In this document: positions 56,090-64,000 of the stretch, piece after piece | Layout of the letters: each line of letters begins with the position of its first letter | Numbering within the stretch: position 1 is the first letter of the stretch | Assembly (NCBI RefSeq): GCF_015751765.1 | Contig: NZ_JADOTX010000001.1 | Location: forward strand, 5,456,001-5,520,000 | DNA: 64,000 bases | Direction of reading: 5' to 3' | Source: Micromonospora ureilytica | GTDB taxonomy: Bacteria > Actinomycetota > Actinomycetes > Mycobacteriales > Micromonosporaceae | Notes under the pieces: model-generated | Database searches by the model: none | What the model saw: only the letters and a program-made list of their open reading frames with translations | What the model was told of the DNA's origin: nothing | Position numbers and translations under genes: made by a program

Positions 56090-56701
56090 TCAGCCGTACG
56101 TGTCGCGGGGGCCCCGCCCGCGTACCCGGCGTGGGCCCTTCCCCCAGGAGGGCGCGGCCGGGCCGTGAATGTGCAGCTTGCGCACCACGTTGTGGCCGAC
56201 CTCGCTGGCGATCTGCTTGAGCAGCGAGCCGGCCAGCAGCCGCAGCTGGGTGGCCCAGGCGGTCGAGCGCGCCTCCACGGTCAGCTCGCCGTTCTCCAAC
56301 TTCACCGGGCGGCTGTTCTGCGCGACCTCCGCGCCGACGACCCGCTCCCAGGCGCCGAAAACGGTGGCCTCGGCCGCCGGCTGCTGCCAGCCACGCGCCT
56401 TCACCAGCCGGTTGAGCACGGCACTGAGTGGCTGCGGATCACGCGGGTCGGGGCCGGGGCCGGAGTAACCGCGCAACCGCCGCCCCGAGCCGCCGGCAGC
56501 GTCGCCGCCGCCGGGGGCACGCCGCGCGCGGGCCGCCGCCTGCCGCCGGGACAGCGCCGCGTCGAGCACCGCCCGGGCCAGCTCCGGCCCGCTGGCGGCC
56601 GCCGCCGGCTCACCGCCCGCCGATCCCTCCGCCACCTTCGGGGTACGCGCAGCCGGGCCGTCACCTGTCGCCGGTCGTTTGGTGCCTGGCTCATCCGACA
56701 C
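56090..56701 (-). CDS. DUF721/DciA family protein
   Basis: 203 residues. An unstructured Pro/Ala/Gly N-terminal half is followed by the DUF721 domain (about 95-185; [60 protein letters not shown]). DUF721 proteins of the DciA type load the replicative helicase at the origin in most bacteria that lack DnaC, including actinobacteria. The GTG start at 56701 lies inside recF, overlapping it by 11 bases, so the two are translationally coupled. Confidence 0.9.
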   Translation of the reverse strand: MSDEPGTKRPATGDGPAARTPKVAEGSAGGEPAAAASGPELARAVLDAALSRRQAAARARRAPGGGDAAGGSGRRLRGYSGPGPDPRDPQPLSAVLNRLVKARGWQQPAAEATVFGAWERVVGAEVAQNSRPVKLENGELTVEARSTAWATQLRLLAGSLLKQIASEVGHNVVRKLHIHGPAAPSWGKGPRRVRGRGPRDTYG

Positions 56702-57824
56702 GGCGTACCGTCCCTTCGCCGACCTGGTAGCGGATGCCGCGCAGAGCGGCCGGCACGTCGTCGTCCACCGCGCAGGTGACCAGCAGCTGACTCGCCCCGC
56801 CCACCAGCTCGGCCAACCGCTCCCGGCGGCCGGTGTCCAACTCCGCGAAGACGTCGTCGAGCACCAGCACCGGCTCGATGCCGTCGGCGCGCAACAGGTC
56901 GTACCCGGCCAGCCGCAGCGCGAGAGCGAACGACCACGACTCGCCGTGGCTGGCGTACCCCTTGGCCGGCAGCGGGCCGAGACTCAGGGCCAACTCGTCG
57001 CGGTGTGGGCCGACCAGGGTGGTGCCCCGCTCGATCTCGGCGGAGCGGGACGCGGCCAGGGCCGCCGTCAGCGCCTCGGCCAGCGCGGCCCGGTCGGTGG
57101 TCGGCTCGGCCAGCTCGATCGAGGGTCGGTAGGCGATGCTCGCCGCACCCCGACCGGCGGCCACCGCGTCGTACGCCTTGGCCACGTGCGGGGTGAGCGC
57201 GGCCACCAACTCCAGGCGGCCGGCGAGCAACTCCGCGCCGTGCTGGGCCAGGTGGGTGTCCCAGACCGCGAGCGTGCCGAGGTCACCGCCCCGCGACCCA
57301 CCGGTCTTGCGGGCCAGGTACGCGGTGCGCAGCAGGGCGTTGCGTTGCTTGACGACCCGCTCGTAGTCGGCCCGCACACCCGCGTACCGGGGCTGTCGGT
57401 TGACCAGGAGGTCGTCCAGGTAGCGCCGGCGCTCGGACGGGTCGCCCCGGACCAGCTCAAGATCTTCCGGGGCAAAGAGCACCAGCCGGAGCGCCCCGAG
57501 CACGTCCCGGGCCCGCCGCGCCGGTGAGCGGCCCAGTCGGGCCCGATTGGCCTTGCCGGGCACGATCTCCAGCTCGACCAGGAGCTCGCGGCCGTCGTGC
57601 ACCACCGCGCAGCGGATCACCGCGGAGGTGGCGCCCATCCGGACCAGAGGTGCGTCCGTGGCGACCCGGTGTGAGTCCAGGGTCGCCACGTAGCCCAGCG
57701 CCTCGACGAGGTTGGTCTTGCCGACGCCGTTGGCGCCGATCAGGACGTTCGCCCCCGGCTGGAGGTCGACGGCCACCCGCTCGTACGAGCGGAAGTCGAC
57801 AAGTTCCAGCCGGTGAACATACAC
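56691..57824 (-). CDS. recF: DNA replication/repair protein RecF
   Basis: 377 residues from GTG 57824 ([17 protein letters not shown]). Walker A is [15 protein letters not shown] (about 33-47), with signature-like [15 protein letters not shown], and Walker B/D-loop region [17 protein letters not shown]. RecF binds gapped DNA and loads RecA with RecO/RecR. The frame runs on to 57866, but the GTG matches the usual family length and leaves 16 bases after gnd. A DnaA-box-like TGTGGATAC (57829-57837) sits at this junction. Confidence 0.96.
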   Translation of the reverse strand: MYVHRLELVDFRSYERVAVDLQPGANVLIGANGVGKTNLVEALGYVATLDSHRVATDAPLVRMGATSAVIRCAVVHDGRELLVELEIVPGKANRARLGRSPARRARDVLGALRLVLFAPEDLELVRGDPSERRRYLDDLLVNRQPRYAGVRADYERVVKQRNALLRTAYLARKTGGSRGGDLGTLAVWDTHLAQHGAELLAGRLELVAALTPHVAKAYDAVAAGRGAASIAYRPSIELAEPTTDRAALAEALTAALAASRSAEIERGTTLVGPHRDELALSLGPLPAKGYASHGESWSFALALRLAGYDLLRADGIEPVLVLDDVFAELDTGRRERLAELVGGASQLLVTCAVDDDVPAALRGIRYQVGEGTVRRVG

Positions 57825-57828
57825 AGGT

Positions 57829-57837
57829 TGTGGATAC
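57829..57837 (-). promoter_or_regulatory. DnaA-box-like site at the gnd-recF junction
   Basis: TGTGGATAC (GTATCCACA on the other strand) differs by one base from the strict consensus. It occupies most of the 16-bp gnd-recF gap, immediately before the recF start. Confidence 0.45.
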
Positions 57838-57840
57838 CGC

Positions 57841-58713
57841 TCAGGACTTGTGGACGGCGTGGCCACCGAACTGCTGACGCAGCGCGGAGACGGCCTTCAT
57901 GGCGGGCGAGTCGTCCTGTCGCGAGGCGAACCGGGCGAACAGCGACGCGGTGATGACGTTCAGCGGCACGGCCAGCCGGACCGCCTCGTCGACCGTCCAC
58001 CGGCCCTCGCCGGTGTCCTCCGTGTAGCCGCTCAGGTCGGCCAGCTCCGGGTCCTCGTCGAGCGCCCGGTCCAGCAGGTCGAGCAACCACGAACGGACGA
58101 CTGTGCCCTCCCGCCAGGACTTGATGACACCCGGCACGTTGGTCACCAGCTCCGAGGCGGCCATCAGCTCGTAGCCCTCGGCGTAGGCGTGCATCAGCCC
58201 GTACTCGATGCCGTTGTGCACCATCTTCGAGTAGTGCCCGGCACCGACCGGGCCGGCGTGCACGAACCCGAACTCGCCCTCCGGCTTGAGCGCGTTGAAG
58301 ATCGGCATCAGGCGGTCCACGTGCTCCTGGGCGCCGCCGACCATCAGCCCGTAGCCGTTCTGCCGGCCCCAGACGCCGCCGGAGACCCCGACGTCCAGGT
58401 AGCCGATGCCCCGCTTGTTGAGCCGCTCGGCGCGGGGGGCGTCGTCGCTGAAGCGCGAGTTGCCGCCGTCGATGATGATGTCGCCCTCGCCGAGCACCTC
58501 GGCGAGCTCGTCGATGGTCGCGTCGGTGACACCGGCGGGCACCATGACCCAGACCACCCGCGGGGACTCAAGCTTCTCTGCCAGGCCCGCGACGGTTGTG
58601 ACGTCGCTGATCTGCGCGTTGTGGTCCAAGCCGACCACCTCGTGCCCGGCCGAACGCAACCGCTCCCGCATGTTGCCGCCCATACGGCCGAGTCCTACCA
58701 GGCCGAGCTGCAT
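57841..58713 (-). CDS. gnd: 6-phosphogluconate dehydrogenase, decarboxylating
   Basis: 290 residues, the short (about 300-residue) tetrameric form. Rossmann [17 protein letters not shown] is at the N-terminus. [32 protein letters not shown] and the catalytic Lys of [10 protein letters not shown] are present. It converts 6-phosphogluconate to ribulose 5-phosphate with reduction of NAD(P)+ in the pentose phosphate pathway. Its place between dnaN and recF is conserved in actinomycetes. The cofactor is not decided by what I can see. Confidence 0.96.
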   Translation of the reverse strand: MQLGLVGLGRMGGNMRERLRSAGHEVVGLDHNAQISDVTTVAGLAEKLESPRVVWVMVPAGVTDATIDELAEVLGEGDIIIDGGNSRFSDDAPRAERLNKRGIGYLDVGVSGGVWGRQNGYGLMVGGAQEHVDRLMPIFNALKPEGEFGFVHAGPVGAGHYSKMVHNGIEYGLMHAYAEGYELMAASELVTNVPGVIKSWREGTVVRSWLLDLLDRALDEDPELADLSGYTEDTGEGRWTVDEAVRLAVPLNVITASLFARFASRQDDSPAMKAVSALRQQFGGHAVHKS

Positions 58714-58752
58714 GTGTTTCTACCTCCGTGGATCTGGTGTTGCTGGGCGCGA

Positions 58753-59886
58753 TCAGCGCGAGACGCGGATCGGCATGATGAGGTACCGGTACCCCGGAAT
58801 GACCTCGCCATCCTCGCCGGCGGGTGAGATCACCGCGGGTTTGAAGGCGTCGACGAACGAGAGCACGGCCGTCTGGGCACCCAGGTTTGCCAGACCGTCG
58901 ATGAGGTACTGCGGGTTGAAGCCGATGGTCAGCGGGTCACCGGTGAAGGTGGCCTCCATCGCCTCGCTGGCCCGTGCCTCCTCGGAACCGCCGGCCTCGA
59001 CCACCAGGCCGTCGGCGCTGAAGCTGAGCAGCACCGGGGTGGTCCGTTCGGCGACCAGCGCGACCCGCTTGACCACCTCGATCAGCGTGCTGACCGGCAC
59101 CCGGGCCGCGGCGTTGTGCGTGGCCGGGAAGAGCGAGCGCACCGGCGGGTAGTTGGCGCCGTCGAGCAGCCGGCTGGTGGTGCGTCGGGTGCCGCCCGCG
59201 AGGCCGACCATGCCCTCGCCAGCGGCGCCCTGGGCGAGGGCGAGGGTGACCTCGCCGCCGATCGGGCCGAGAGCCTTGGCGGTGTCGTTCAGGGTGCGGG
59301 CCGGCACCAGGGCGTTGATGCTCACCTCGGGGTCGTCCGGCCGCCACTGGATCTCGCGCAGCGCCAACCGGTAACGGTCGGTGGCGAGCATCGACAGCGT
59401 GTCGCCGGACAGCTCGACGCGGACGCCGGTCATCATCGGCAGGGTCTCGTCGCGACCGGCCGCGATGGCCACCTGGGACACCGCGGTGGCGAACGCGGCG
59501 GCGTCGACAGTGCCGGCGCTCTGCGGCATCTCGGGCAGCGCTGGGTAATCCTCCACCGGCATGGTGGGCAGGGTGAACCGGGCGCTGCCGCAGACCAGCT
59601 CCAGGTGCGCGCCGACCGCGGCGATGTCGACCGGCTTGGCCGGCAACGCCTTGGTGATCTCGGCGAGCAGGCGGCCGGAGACGAGCGCGGCGCCGTCGGC
59701 GTCGCCCTGCACCTCGACGGTCACTTGACTGGAGACCTCGTAGTCGAACCCGGAGACCCGCAGGTTGCCGTCGGTGACGCGGAGCATCACCCCGGCGAGC
59801 ACCGGTACGGATGGCCGGTTGGGCAGGCTTTTCGCGGTCCACGCCACAGCCTCGGCGAGCGCGTCGCGCTCCACTCGGAACTTCAT
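58753..59886 (-). CDS. dnaN: DNA polymerase III beta subunit (sliding clamp)
   Basis: 377 residues, three clamp domains. MKFRVERDALAEAVAWTAKSLP starts the first, MLATDRYRLALREI is the second-domain signature, and the C-terminus GYRYLIMPIRVSR includes the conserved MPIR/L ending that forms the partner-binding pocket. GGAGG lies six bases before ATG 59886; the longer frame to 60138 enters oriC. The ring-shaped dimer tethers polymerase III to DNA. It is read from a promoter inside or beside oriC. Confidence 0.97.
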   Translation of the reverse strand: MKFRVERDALAEAVAWTAKSLPNRPSVPVLAGVMLRVTDGNLRVSGFDYEVSSQVTVEVQGDADGAALVSGRLLAEITKALPAKPVDIAAVGAHLELVCGSARFTLPTMPVEDYPALPEMPQSAGTVDAAAFATAVSQVAIAAGRDETLPMMTGVRVELSGDTLSMLATDRYRLALREIQWRPDDPEVSINALVPARTLNDTAKALGPIGGEVTLALAQGAAGEGMVGLAGGTRRTTSRLLDGANYPPVRSLFPATHNAAARVPVSTLIEVVKRVALVAERTTPVLLSFSADGLVVEAGGSEEARASEAMEATFTGDPLTIGFNPQYLIDGLANLGAQTAVLSFVDAFKPAVISPAGEDGEVIPGYRYLIMPIRVSR

Positions 59887-60055
59887 CAATGCCTCCGCGT
59901 CGACGTCAGCGACAACTCTCTCATGCCGACCGCTGCCTACCGTCCCGCCCGACCGTGCGGGTACCCATCGCACCTTAGGGCGCGGGGACATCGGCTGTGC
60001 GCCCGACCCCATGGTTCGTGTCGATGCTGACCGGCTGATCCGGCAGCGTTCGGCC

Positions 60056-60515
60056 CGATCCACAGAAAGCCCAACGGTGATGATTGGTTTTTGTTCTCTT
60101 AGAAGAGATAACTCATCGTCTTCATCGCACCTGTGCAAACTGTGGAAAACCGGCGTCTGCGCAGCTCAGACAGGTTATCCACCGGTGATTTAGCTGTGGA
60201 GAACCGGGGGTACAACCGGCCTGCGTGTCCACAGCCCGGTCTCGTCCACCGGTTGTCCACCGTTGTCCACCGGTTGTCCACCGGTAATCCACCGACTTTC
60301 TCCCCAAGCCTGTGGATCGCGGGGAAGATCACCATTGCCGTCATCCCCAGAACCTTCAACAGCTCGTACACAGGTTGATGATGATCGGTGGATAACGTGA
60401 CGGTCGTCCCCAGGCGTCCACAGCCTCGTCCACAGGGTTTCTCCACAGCCTGTGGGTAACTGGCGGAGGACGGACCGTAGTTATCCACCGACGGTGGACA
60501 ACGAGCTGTGGACAA
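60056..60515. other. oriC: Chromosomal origin oriC with about 19 DnaA boxes
   Basis: The 774-bp dnaN-dnaA spacer holds nine-mers ending TCCAC(A/C) or their complements, starting at 60056, 60141, 60175, 60195, 60225, 60242, 60253, 60263, 60274, 60285, 60311, 60387, 60414, 60426, 60439, 60451, 60481, 60493 and 60507. Five (60242-60293) form a same-orientation array with 10-11-bp spacing. An AT-rich stretch (60078-60128), containing TCTCTT-AG-AAGAGA (60095-60108), is a candidate duplex-unwinding element. Nearly half the boxes end in CC rather than CA. The arrangement is that of actinomycete origins with many weak boxes. Confidence 0.93.
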
Positions 60516-60587
60516 CGAGTGGGGATCAAGGCGGTCACGGCCTCGATGCTGTGGTCTACACCATGTCGAGAGTCCAGCTGGAGGACC

Positions 60588-60622
60588 AAAAAGAACGCCC
60601 GGCCGGAGATCCGGCCGGGCGT
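60588..60622 (-). terminator. Rho-independent terminator of dnaA
   Basis: A perfect 12-bp stem (60595-60606 with 60611-60622) closes on an AGAT loop. On the minus strand it is followed by TCTTTTT (60594-60588). It is the only terminator in the window with a true T-tract and lies 38 bases after the dnaA stop. Confidence 0.92.
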
Positions 60623-60660
60623 GTCCCGGGCTGTGCGCCGCCGCGCGGCGGTCGTACGCC

Positions 60661-62490
60661 TCAGCTGTTCTGCTTGATCCGGTTGGTCAGCTCGGCGATC
60701 TGGTTGTACAGCGAGCGGCGCTCCGCCATCTGCTGACGAATCTTGCGGTCGGCGTGCATGACAGTGGTGTGGTCCCGGCCACCGAACGCCTGCCCGATCC
60801 GGGGCAGCGACAGCTCGGTCAACTCCCGACACAGGTACATGGCCACCTGGCGGGCGTTGACCAGCACCCGGGACCTGGACTGGCCGCGCAGATCCTCCAG
60901 GCTCACCCCGAAGTAGTCAGCGGTCGAGGCCATGATCTGGTCGGCGTTGATCTCCGGACCGGCGCCGTCGGGCATGAAGTCCCGAAGCACCTCCTCGGCC
61001 AGCGACAGCTCGACTGTCGACCGGGTCAGGCTGGCGAACGCGGTCACCCGGATCAGCGCGCCCTCCAACTCCCGGATCGAGTTCGACACCCGGGAGGCGA
61101 TGAACTCCAACACGTCCGGCGGGGCGTACATCCGCTCCTGCGCCGCCTTCTTCTGCAGGATCGCGATCCGGGTCTCCAGATCCGGCGGCTGGATGTCGGC
61201 CAGCAGCCCCCACTCGAACCGGGTTCGCATCCGGTCCTCGAGGGTGGCGAGCTGACGCGGCGACCGGTCAGAGGTGATCACGATCTGCTTGTTGGCGTTG
61301 TGCAGGGTGTTGAAGGTGTGGAAGAACTCCTCCTGGGTGCGCTCGCGGTTCTCCAGGAACTGGATGTCGTCGATCAACAGGATGTCGACGTCGCGGTAGC
61401 GCCGCTGGAACGCGCTGGTCTTGTCGTCCCGGAGCGAGTTGATGAAGTCGTTCGTGAATTCCTCGGTCGAGACGTACCGGACCGAGCGGGCGTTGCCGAG
61501 TGTCGTGGCGTAGTGCCCGATGGCGTGCAACAGGTGGGTCTTGCCCAACCCGGAGTGCCCGTAGATGAACAGCGGGTTGTACGCCTTGGCCGGCGACTCC
61601 GCCACCGCCACGCTCGCCGCGTGTGCGAAGCGGTTGGACGAGCCGATGACGAACGTCTCAAACATGTACTTCGGGTTGAGCCGGTTGCCACCGGTGTCGG
61701 CGCCGGGCAACCGGCGGTCGTCGCGGCCACCAGGCCGATGGTCCACCGCGCTGCGGCCCGGGCCGCTGTCCGTTCCGCTGTCCCGGGGGAGCGAGCGGAT
61801 CACGTGCTGGTCGCGCGGCGACCCCGAGTCTTCGCGGTAGCGGGGCTCGTACGGCCGGGTGTCCGGGCCCTGTGGGTCCAGTCGGGCGGCCTGCTCGTCG
61901 TAGCCGCGTCGGTCCGGGCCCGGTCGGGGCGGCCGCATGGGCTCCGCGAAGGCGGCGCTGAACAACGCCTCCTGCCCGTCCCTGCTGGCCGGAATCAGCC
62001 CCGAGCGATGCCCGTCGACGGTCGGCGCGAGCGGCGGACCCGCCGGCGCGGGCGGCGCCACCGGATCGGCGGTACGCGGCGCGGGTGACTGCTCAGGGAT
62101 CATCGCGTCGCCCGACGGTCGAGCACCCTGGCCGTCGTCGAACGGCGCGACGCCCGGGCCGTCGATGTCCAGCTGCCCGGTCTCCGGGGCGCTGCGGTAG
62201 ACGGTGCCGGCCGGTCGGCCGGTGGCGTCCTCGGCAACCCGAACGGTGACCGCGACCTGGATCGGTCGGCCCAGCCGGCGGGTGAGCGCCTCGGTGATCG
62301 CCGGGCGTAGCCGTGACTCGATCACGTCGCGGGTGAACGCGTCCGGAACGGAGAGCAGTGCGGTGTCCTCGACGATCGCTCGCAGCCGGGTCAGGCGGAG
62401 ATAGGCACGCTGCTGGGCGGAGATGATCTCGTCGGCGAGCTCGTCGGTCGCCGCTAACCACACTGCGGCAAGGTCGGTTGTACCGGCCAC
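60661..62490 (-). CDS. dnaA: Chromosomal replication initiator DnaA
   Basis: 609 residues from GTG 62490, with GAGGGGGT about 10 bases upstream. Domain I (about 1-95) starts [19 protein letters not shown] long, Pro/Arg/Asp-rich domain II (about 100-270) is typical of actinobacteria. The AAA+ domain III has Walker [16 protein letters not shown] and Walker [11 protein letters not shown]. Domain IV has the DnaA-box-binding signature [14 protein letters not shown]. It melts oriC and loads the helicase, probably aided by DUF721/DciA. Two DnaA boxes lie upstream of the start. Confidence 0.97.
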   Translation of the reverse strand: MAGTTDLAAVWLAATDELADEIISAQQRAYLRLTRLRAIVEDTALLSVPDAFTRDVIESRLRPAITEALTRRLGRPIQVAVTVRVAEDATGRPAGTVYRSAPETGQLDIDGPGVAPFDDGQGARPSGDAMIPEQSPAPRTADPVAPPAPAGPPLAPTVDGHRSGLIPASRDGQEALFSAAFAEPMRPPRPGPDRRGYDEQAARLDPQGPDTRPYEPRYREDSGSPRDQHVIRSLPRDSGTDSGPGRSAVDHRPGGRDDRRLPGADTGGNRLNPKYMFETFVIGSSNRFAHAASVAVAESPAKAYNPLFIYGHSGLGKTHLLHAIGHYATTLGNARSVRYVSTEEFTNDFINSLRDDKTSAFQRRYRDVDILLIDDIQFLENRERTQEEFFHTFNTLHNANKQIVITSDRSPRQLATLEDRMRTRFEWGLLADIQPPDLETRIAILQKKAAQERMYAPPDVLEFIASRVSNSIRELEGALIRVTAFASLTRSTVELSLAEEVLRDFMPDGAGPEINADQIMASTADYFGVSLEDLRGQSRSRVLVNARQVAMYLCRELTELSLPRIGQAFGGRDHTTVMHADRKIRQQMAERRSLYNQIAELTNRIKQNS

Positions 62491-62603
62491 CGTCGTGCCA
62501 CCCCCTCGCCTCTGCTCCCGGCCGCCGCTGTCTGCCAGCCGGCCGTCCCGGGCCCGCCGCGTTCGCGGGTGGAACAACACCCACCCGGACGGTCGACCGG
62601 TGG

Positions 62604-62623
62604 TCATCCACAAGTTATCCACA
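62604..62623. promoter_or_regulatory. DnaA boxes upstream of dnaA (autoregulation)
   Basis: TCATCCACA (62604-62612) and the perfect box TTATCCACA (62615-62623) lie 11 bp apart in the same orientation, 114-133 bp upstream of the dnaA start. DnaA autorepression through such boxes is established in E. coli and Streptomyces. Confidence 0.75.
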
Positions 62624-62898
62624 GCCTGTGTACCGACCGATTGTGGCCGCCTCCGGACGCGGGTGGCACCTGCCCCTGCCTGAACGGGCGCTGAAGCGGG
62701 TTCACCGTGCCGAACGATTCACTGCCTTGTCCGGTCTTGCCTGCGCGACGACCGGAGCTTCCGACGCTCACCGCAATCGGGCACGGTAACAGCGTTGTCC
62801 CTGCGCCATCAACCGGCGACGCGGCGGCGCCCTTGTCGGCATCAGCGAAAACCGCCCTCCGGCCTCGGGCGCGTCCTGTTGTTCACTGCTCGGGGTGT

Positions 62899-62927
62899 TT
62901 GACGGTCATTGCCCCCCTGCGTAGGCT
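62899..62927 (+). promoter_or_regulatory. Promoter of rpmH-rnpA-yidD
   Basis: TTGACG (62899-62904), a 17-bp spacer and TAGGCT (62922-62927) form a good housekeeping-sigma promoter. It leaves a leader of about 180 nt before rpmH. Confidence 0.7.
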
Positions 62928-63115
62928 GGAACGGCTGCTTTCCCGCCCTCTGCTAGGGTGATGGGTGCTTGCTGTCCGCGGTCGCATCCCCGCATCGCCG
63001 AGGTCCCGTTCCGCCGGGCAGCACCGATCGTGGGCCACCGTCGAGGTGGCCTGGACCACCACACGACCCCGGCGATCCCGTCGCGCGGGGCGCGTACGAA
63101 AACGGAGAGCCTGAC

Positions 63116-63253
63116 GTGAGCAAGCGCACCTACCAGCCGAACAACCGCCGGCGCGCGAAGACCCACGGCTTCCGGCTGCGCATGCGCACCCGTGCCGGCC
63201 GTGCCATCCTGTCGAGCCGTCGTGCCAAGGGTCGCACCACCCTGTCGGCCTGA
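63116..63253 (+). CDS. rpmH: 50S ribosomal protein L34
   Basis: 45 residues, beginning [19 protein letters not shown], with the family motif [19 protein letters not shown]. The start is GTG 63116 with GGAGAG upstream. L34 sits near the exit tunnel of the large subunit. The order rpmH-rnpA-yidD-yidC next to dnaA is conserved through most bacteria. Confidence 0.97.
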   Translation: MSKRTYQPNNRRRAKTHGFRLRMRTRAGRAILSSRRAKGRTTLSA

Positions 63254-63287
63254 GCCGACCGGGCCGGTCCAGGGGACGTGAGCAGTC

Positions 63288-63704
63288 GTGCTGGCCGCCG
63301 CACAGCGACTGCGGCGCAGCACTGACTTCGCCGCAGCGGTTCGCGGTGGCCGACGCGCCGGACGTGGCGCCGTCGTGGTCCACCTGGCCATGCCGGTGAC
63401 CGTCGACCCCAGCACACCGACCTCGTCGGAGCCGGTACGGGACAACAGTGCGGAGCAGTCGTCCGTGCCGTCCCGTGCCGGCTTCGTCGTGTCCAAGGCG
63501 GTCGGCAACGCGGTGACCCGTAACCGGGTCCGGCGTCGGCTGCGGGCGCTGGTCCGGGAACGACTGACCGCCCTGCCAGCCGGCAGCACCCTTGTCGTCC
63601 GGGCGCTCCCCGCCGCGGCGCAGGCGTCGTACCCCCGGCTCGCCACCGACCTGGACGCCGCCATCGCGGTCGCCAGATCGCCCCGCGAGCGGCGGTCCCG
63701 ATGA
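63288..63704 (+). CDS. rnpA: Ribonuclease P protein component
   Basis: 138 residues from GTG 63288. The RnpA fold shows in [20 protein letters not shown], the [20 protein letters not shown] signature (RNR motif that binds P RNA), and the C-terminal [20 protein letters not shown] 25-residue Ser/Pro/Asp-rich insertion (about 38-62) separates the first strands, longer than in most bacteria but common in actinomycetes. The protein aids the catalytic RNA in tRNA 5' maturation. Its stop overlaps the yidD start (ATGA). Confidence 0.95.
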   Translation: MLAAAQRLRRSTDFAAAVRGGRRAGRGAVVVHLAMPVTVDPSTPTSSEPVRDNSAEQSSVPSRAGFVVSKAVGNAVTRNRVRRRLRALVRERLTALPAGSTLVVRALPAAAQASYPRLATDLDAAIAVARSPRERRSR

Positions 63705-63997
63705 GCGGCACCGAGCAGAGCAGCCCACGCCCGTCGACAACCGGTGCCAAGGTGCTGATCGCGCCCATCATCGCGTACCGTCGGTGGATAAGTCCGGCAC
63801 TGCCGGCACGCTGCCGGTTCTACCCGTCGTGCAGTGCGTACGCCCAGGAGGCGATCGCTCGACACGGCGCGCTCCGGGGAGCCGTGCTGGCGGTCCGGCG
63901 GTTGTTGCGCTGCCACCCCTTTCACCCTGGTGGATATGACCCGGTTCCGGAGCCGGGCGGCCGCCGCCGTGCTGATGTGACTGGAGCCCCGAATTGA
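63701..63997 (+). CDS. yidD: Membrane protein insertion efficiency factor YidD
   Basis: 98 residues with the YidD signature [15 protein letters not shown], the ISP motif in RRWISPALP and [17 protein letters not shown]. It is a small membrane-associated protein that assists YidC-dependent insertion. ATG 63701 overlaps the rnpA stop, giving tight coupling. The gene is complete, ending three bases before the window edge; yidC should follow. Confidence 0.96.
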   Translation: MSGTEQSSPRPSTTGAKVLIAPIIAYRRWISPALPARCRFYPSCSAYAQEAIARHGALRGAVLAVRRLLRCHPFHPGGYDPVPEPGGRRRADVTGAPN

Positions 63998-64000
63998 GTC

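Larger units (their letters stand above)
62491..63115. other. Divergent dnaA-rpmH promoter region
   Basis: The 625-bp spacer has no gene of its own. It contains two DnaA boxes near the dnaA side (62604-62623), a good -35/-10 pair for rpmH (62899-62927), and about 190 bp of leader before the rpmH GTG. A second -10-like TAGGGT lies at 62954-62959 with a poor -35. Short open frames here lack third-position bias. Confidence 0.7.

Overview
The window is about 70% GC, carries dnaA, dnaN, recF, gyrB, gyrA, rpmH, rnpA and yidD in the classical actinobacterial order, and has DUF397/XRE-DUF5753 and CGNR regulators and a snapalysin. Together these point to a Micromonosporaceae chromosome (Micromonospora or a close relative) around the replication origin. 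No sequence search was run, so the genus is an inference. LAYOUT. 1-7.2 kb: a 5'-truncated membrane protein, an XRE-DUF5753/DUF397 regulator pair, several taxon-restricted membrane proteins and two kinase-less PASTA proteins. 7.1-10.2 kb: a long perfect inverted repeat and a G-run array, a GCS2-family glutamate-cysteine ligase, and a YceI/MarR divergent pair. 10.4-13.1 kb: a large XRE/NB-ARC/TPR regulator. 13.2-19.8 kb: a leucine/branched-chain acyl-CoA catabolic cluster (TetR, biotin carboxylase, HMG-CoA lyase, carboxyltransferase, acyl-CoA dehydrogenase), split by an oppositely oriented snapalysin. 19.9-24.6 kb: a two-gene operon of a divergent HSP90-family chaperone and a 964-residue repeat protein. 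24.7-31.5 kb: MFS transporter, SigE-family sigma factor with a membrane partner, rhodanese, secreted Ig-like protein, SGNH hydrolase with an imidazolonepropionase-like fragment protein. 31.9-38.7 kb: proS, CBS protein, SufE, DsbA-family protein, YbaK deacylase, GAP-family and MFS membrane proteins. A one-mismatch parS site lies between the DsbA and YbaK genes. 38.8-43.4 kb: a CtpI-type P-type ATPase preceded by a 22-codon reading frame joined to it by an ATGA overlap. 43.5-48.1 kb: accessory DUF418/TetR, MFS/CGNR and VOC genes, ending at tRNA-Ala, whose 3' end is duplicated about 0.6 kb away. 48.1-64 kb: the origin region, all on the minus strand up to dnaA: tRNA-Ala, DLW-39 protein, tRNA-Ile, DUF3566 protein, gyrA, gyrB, (a 54.7-56.1 kb insertion with an OhrR-type regulator), DUF721/DciA, recF, gnd, dnaN, oriC, dnaA. 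The rpmH-rnpA-yidD operon diverges from dnaA. HOW IT WORKS TOGETHER. The right quarter is the replication-initiation core. DnaA acts on about 19 boxes in the dnaN-dnaA spacer. Further boxes lie upstream of dnaA, upstream of recF, and in a four-box cluster between gyrB and gyrA, so initiation, sliding-clamp supply and DNA supercoiling may all be linked to DnaA. The remaining window is housekeeping metabolism mixed with lineage-specific regulators and membrane proteins. Signals I rate most worth follow-up are the gyrB-gyrA DnaA-box cluster, the parS-like site, the HSP90/TPR operon, the short leader reading frame of the P-type ATPase, the carrier-less biotin carboxylase, the tRNA-Ala duplication and the 7.1 kb inverted repeat.
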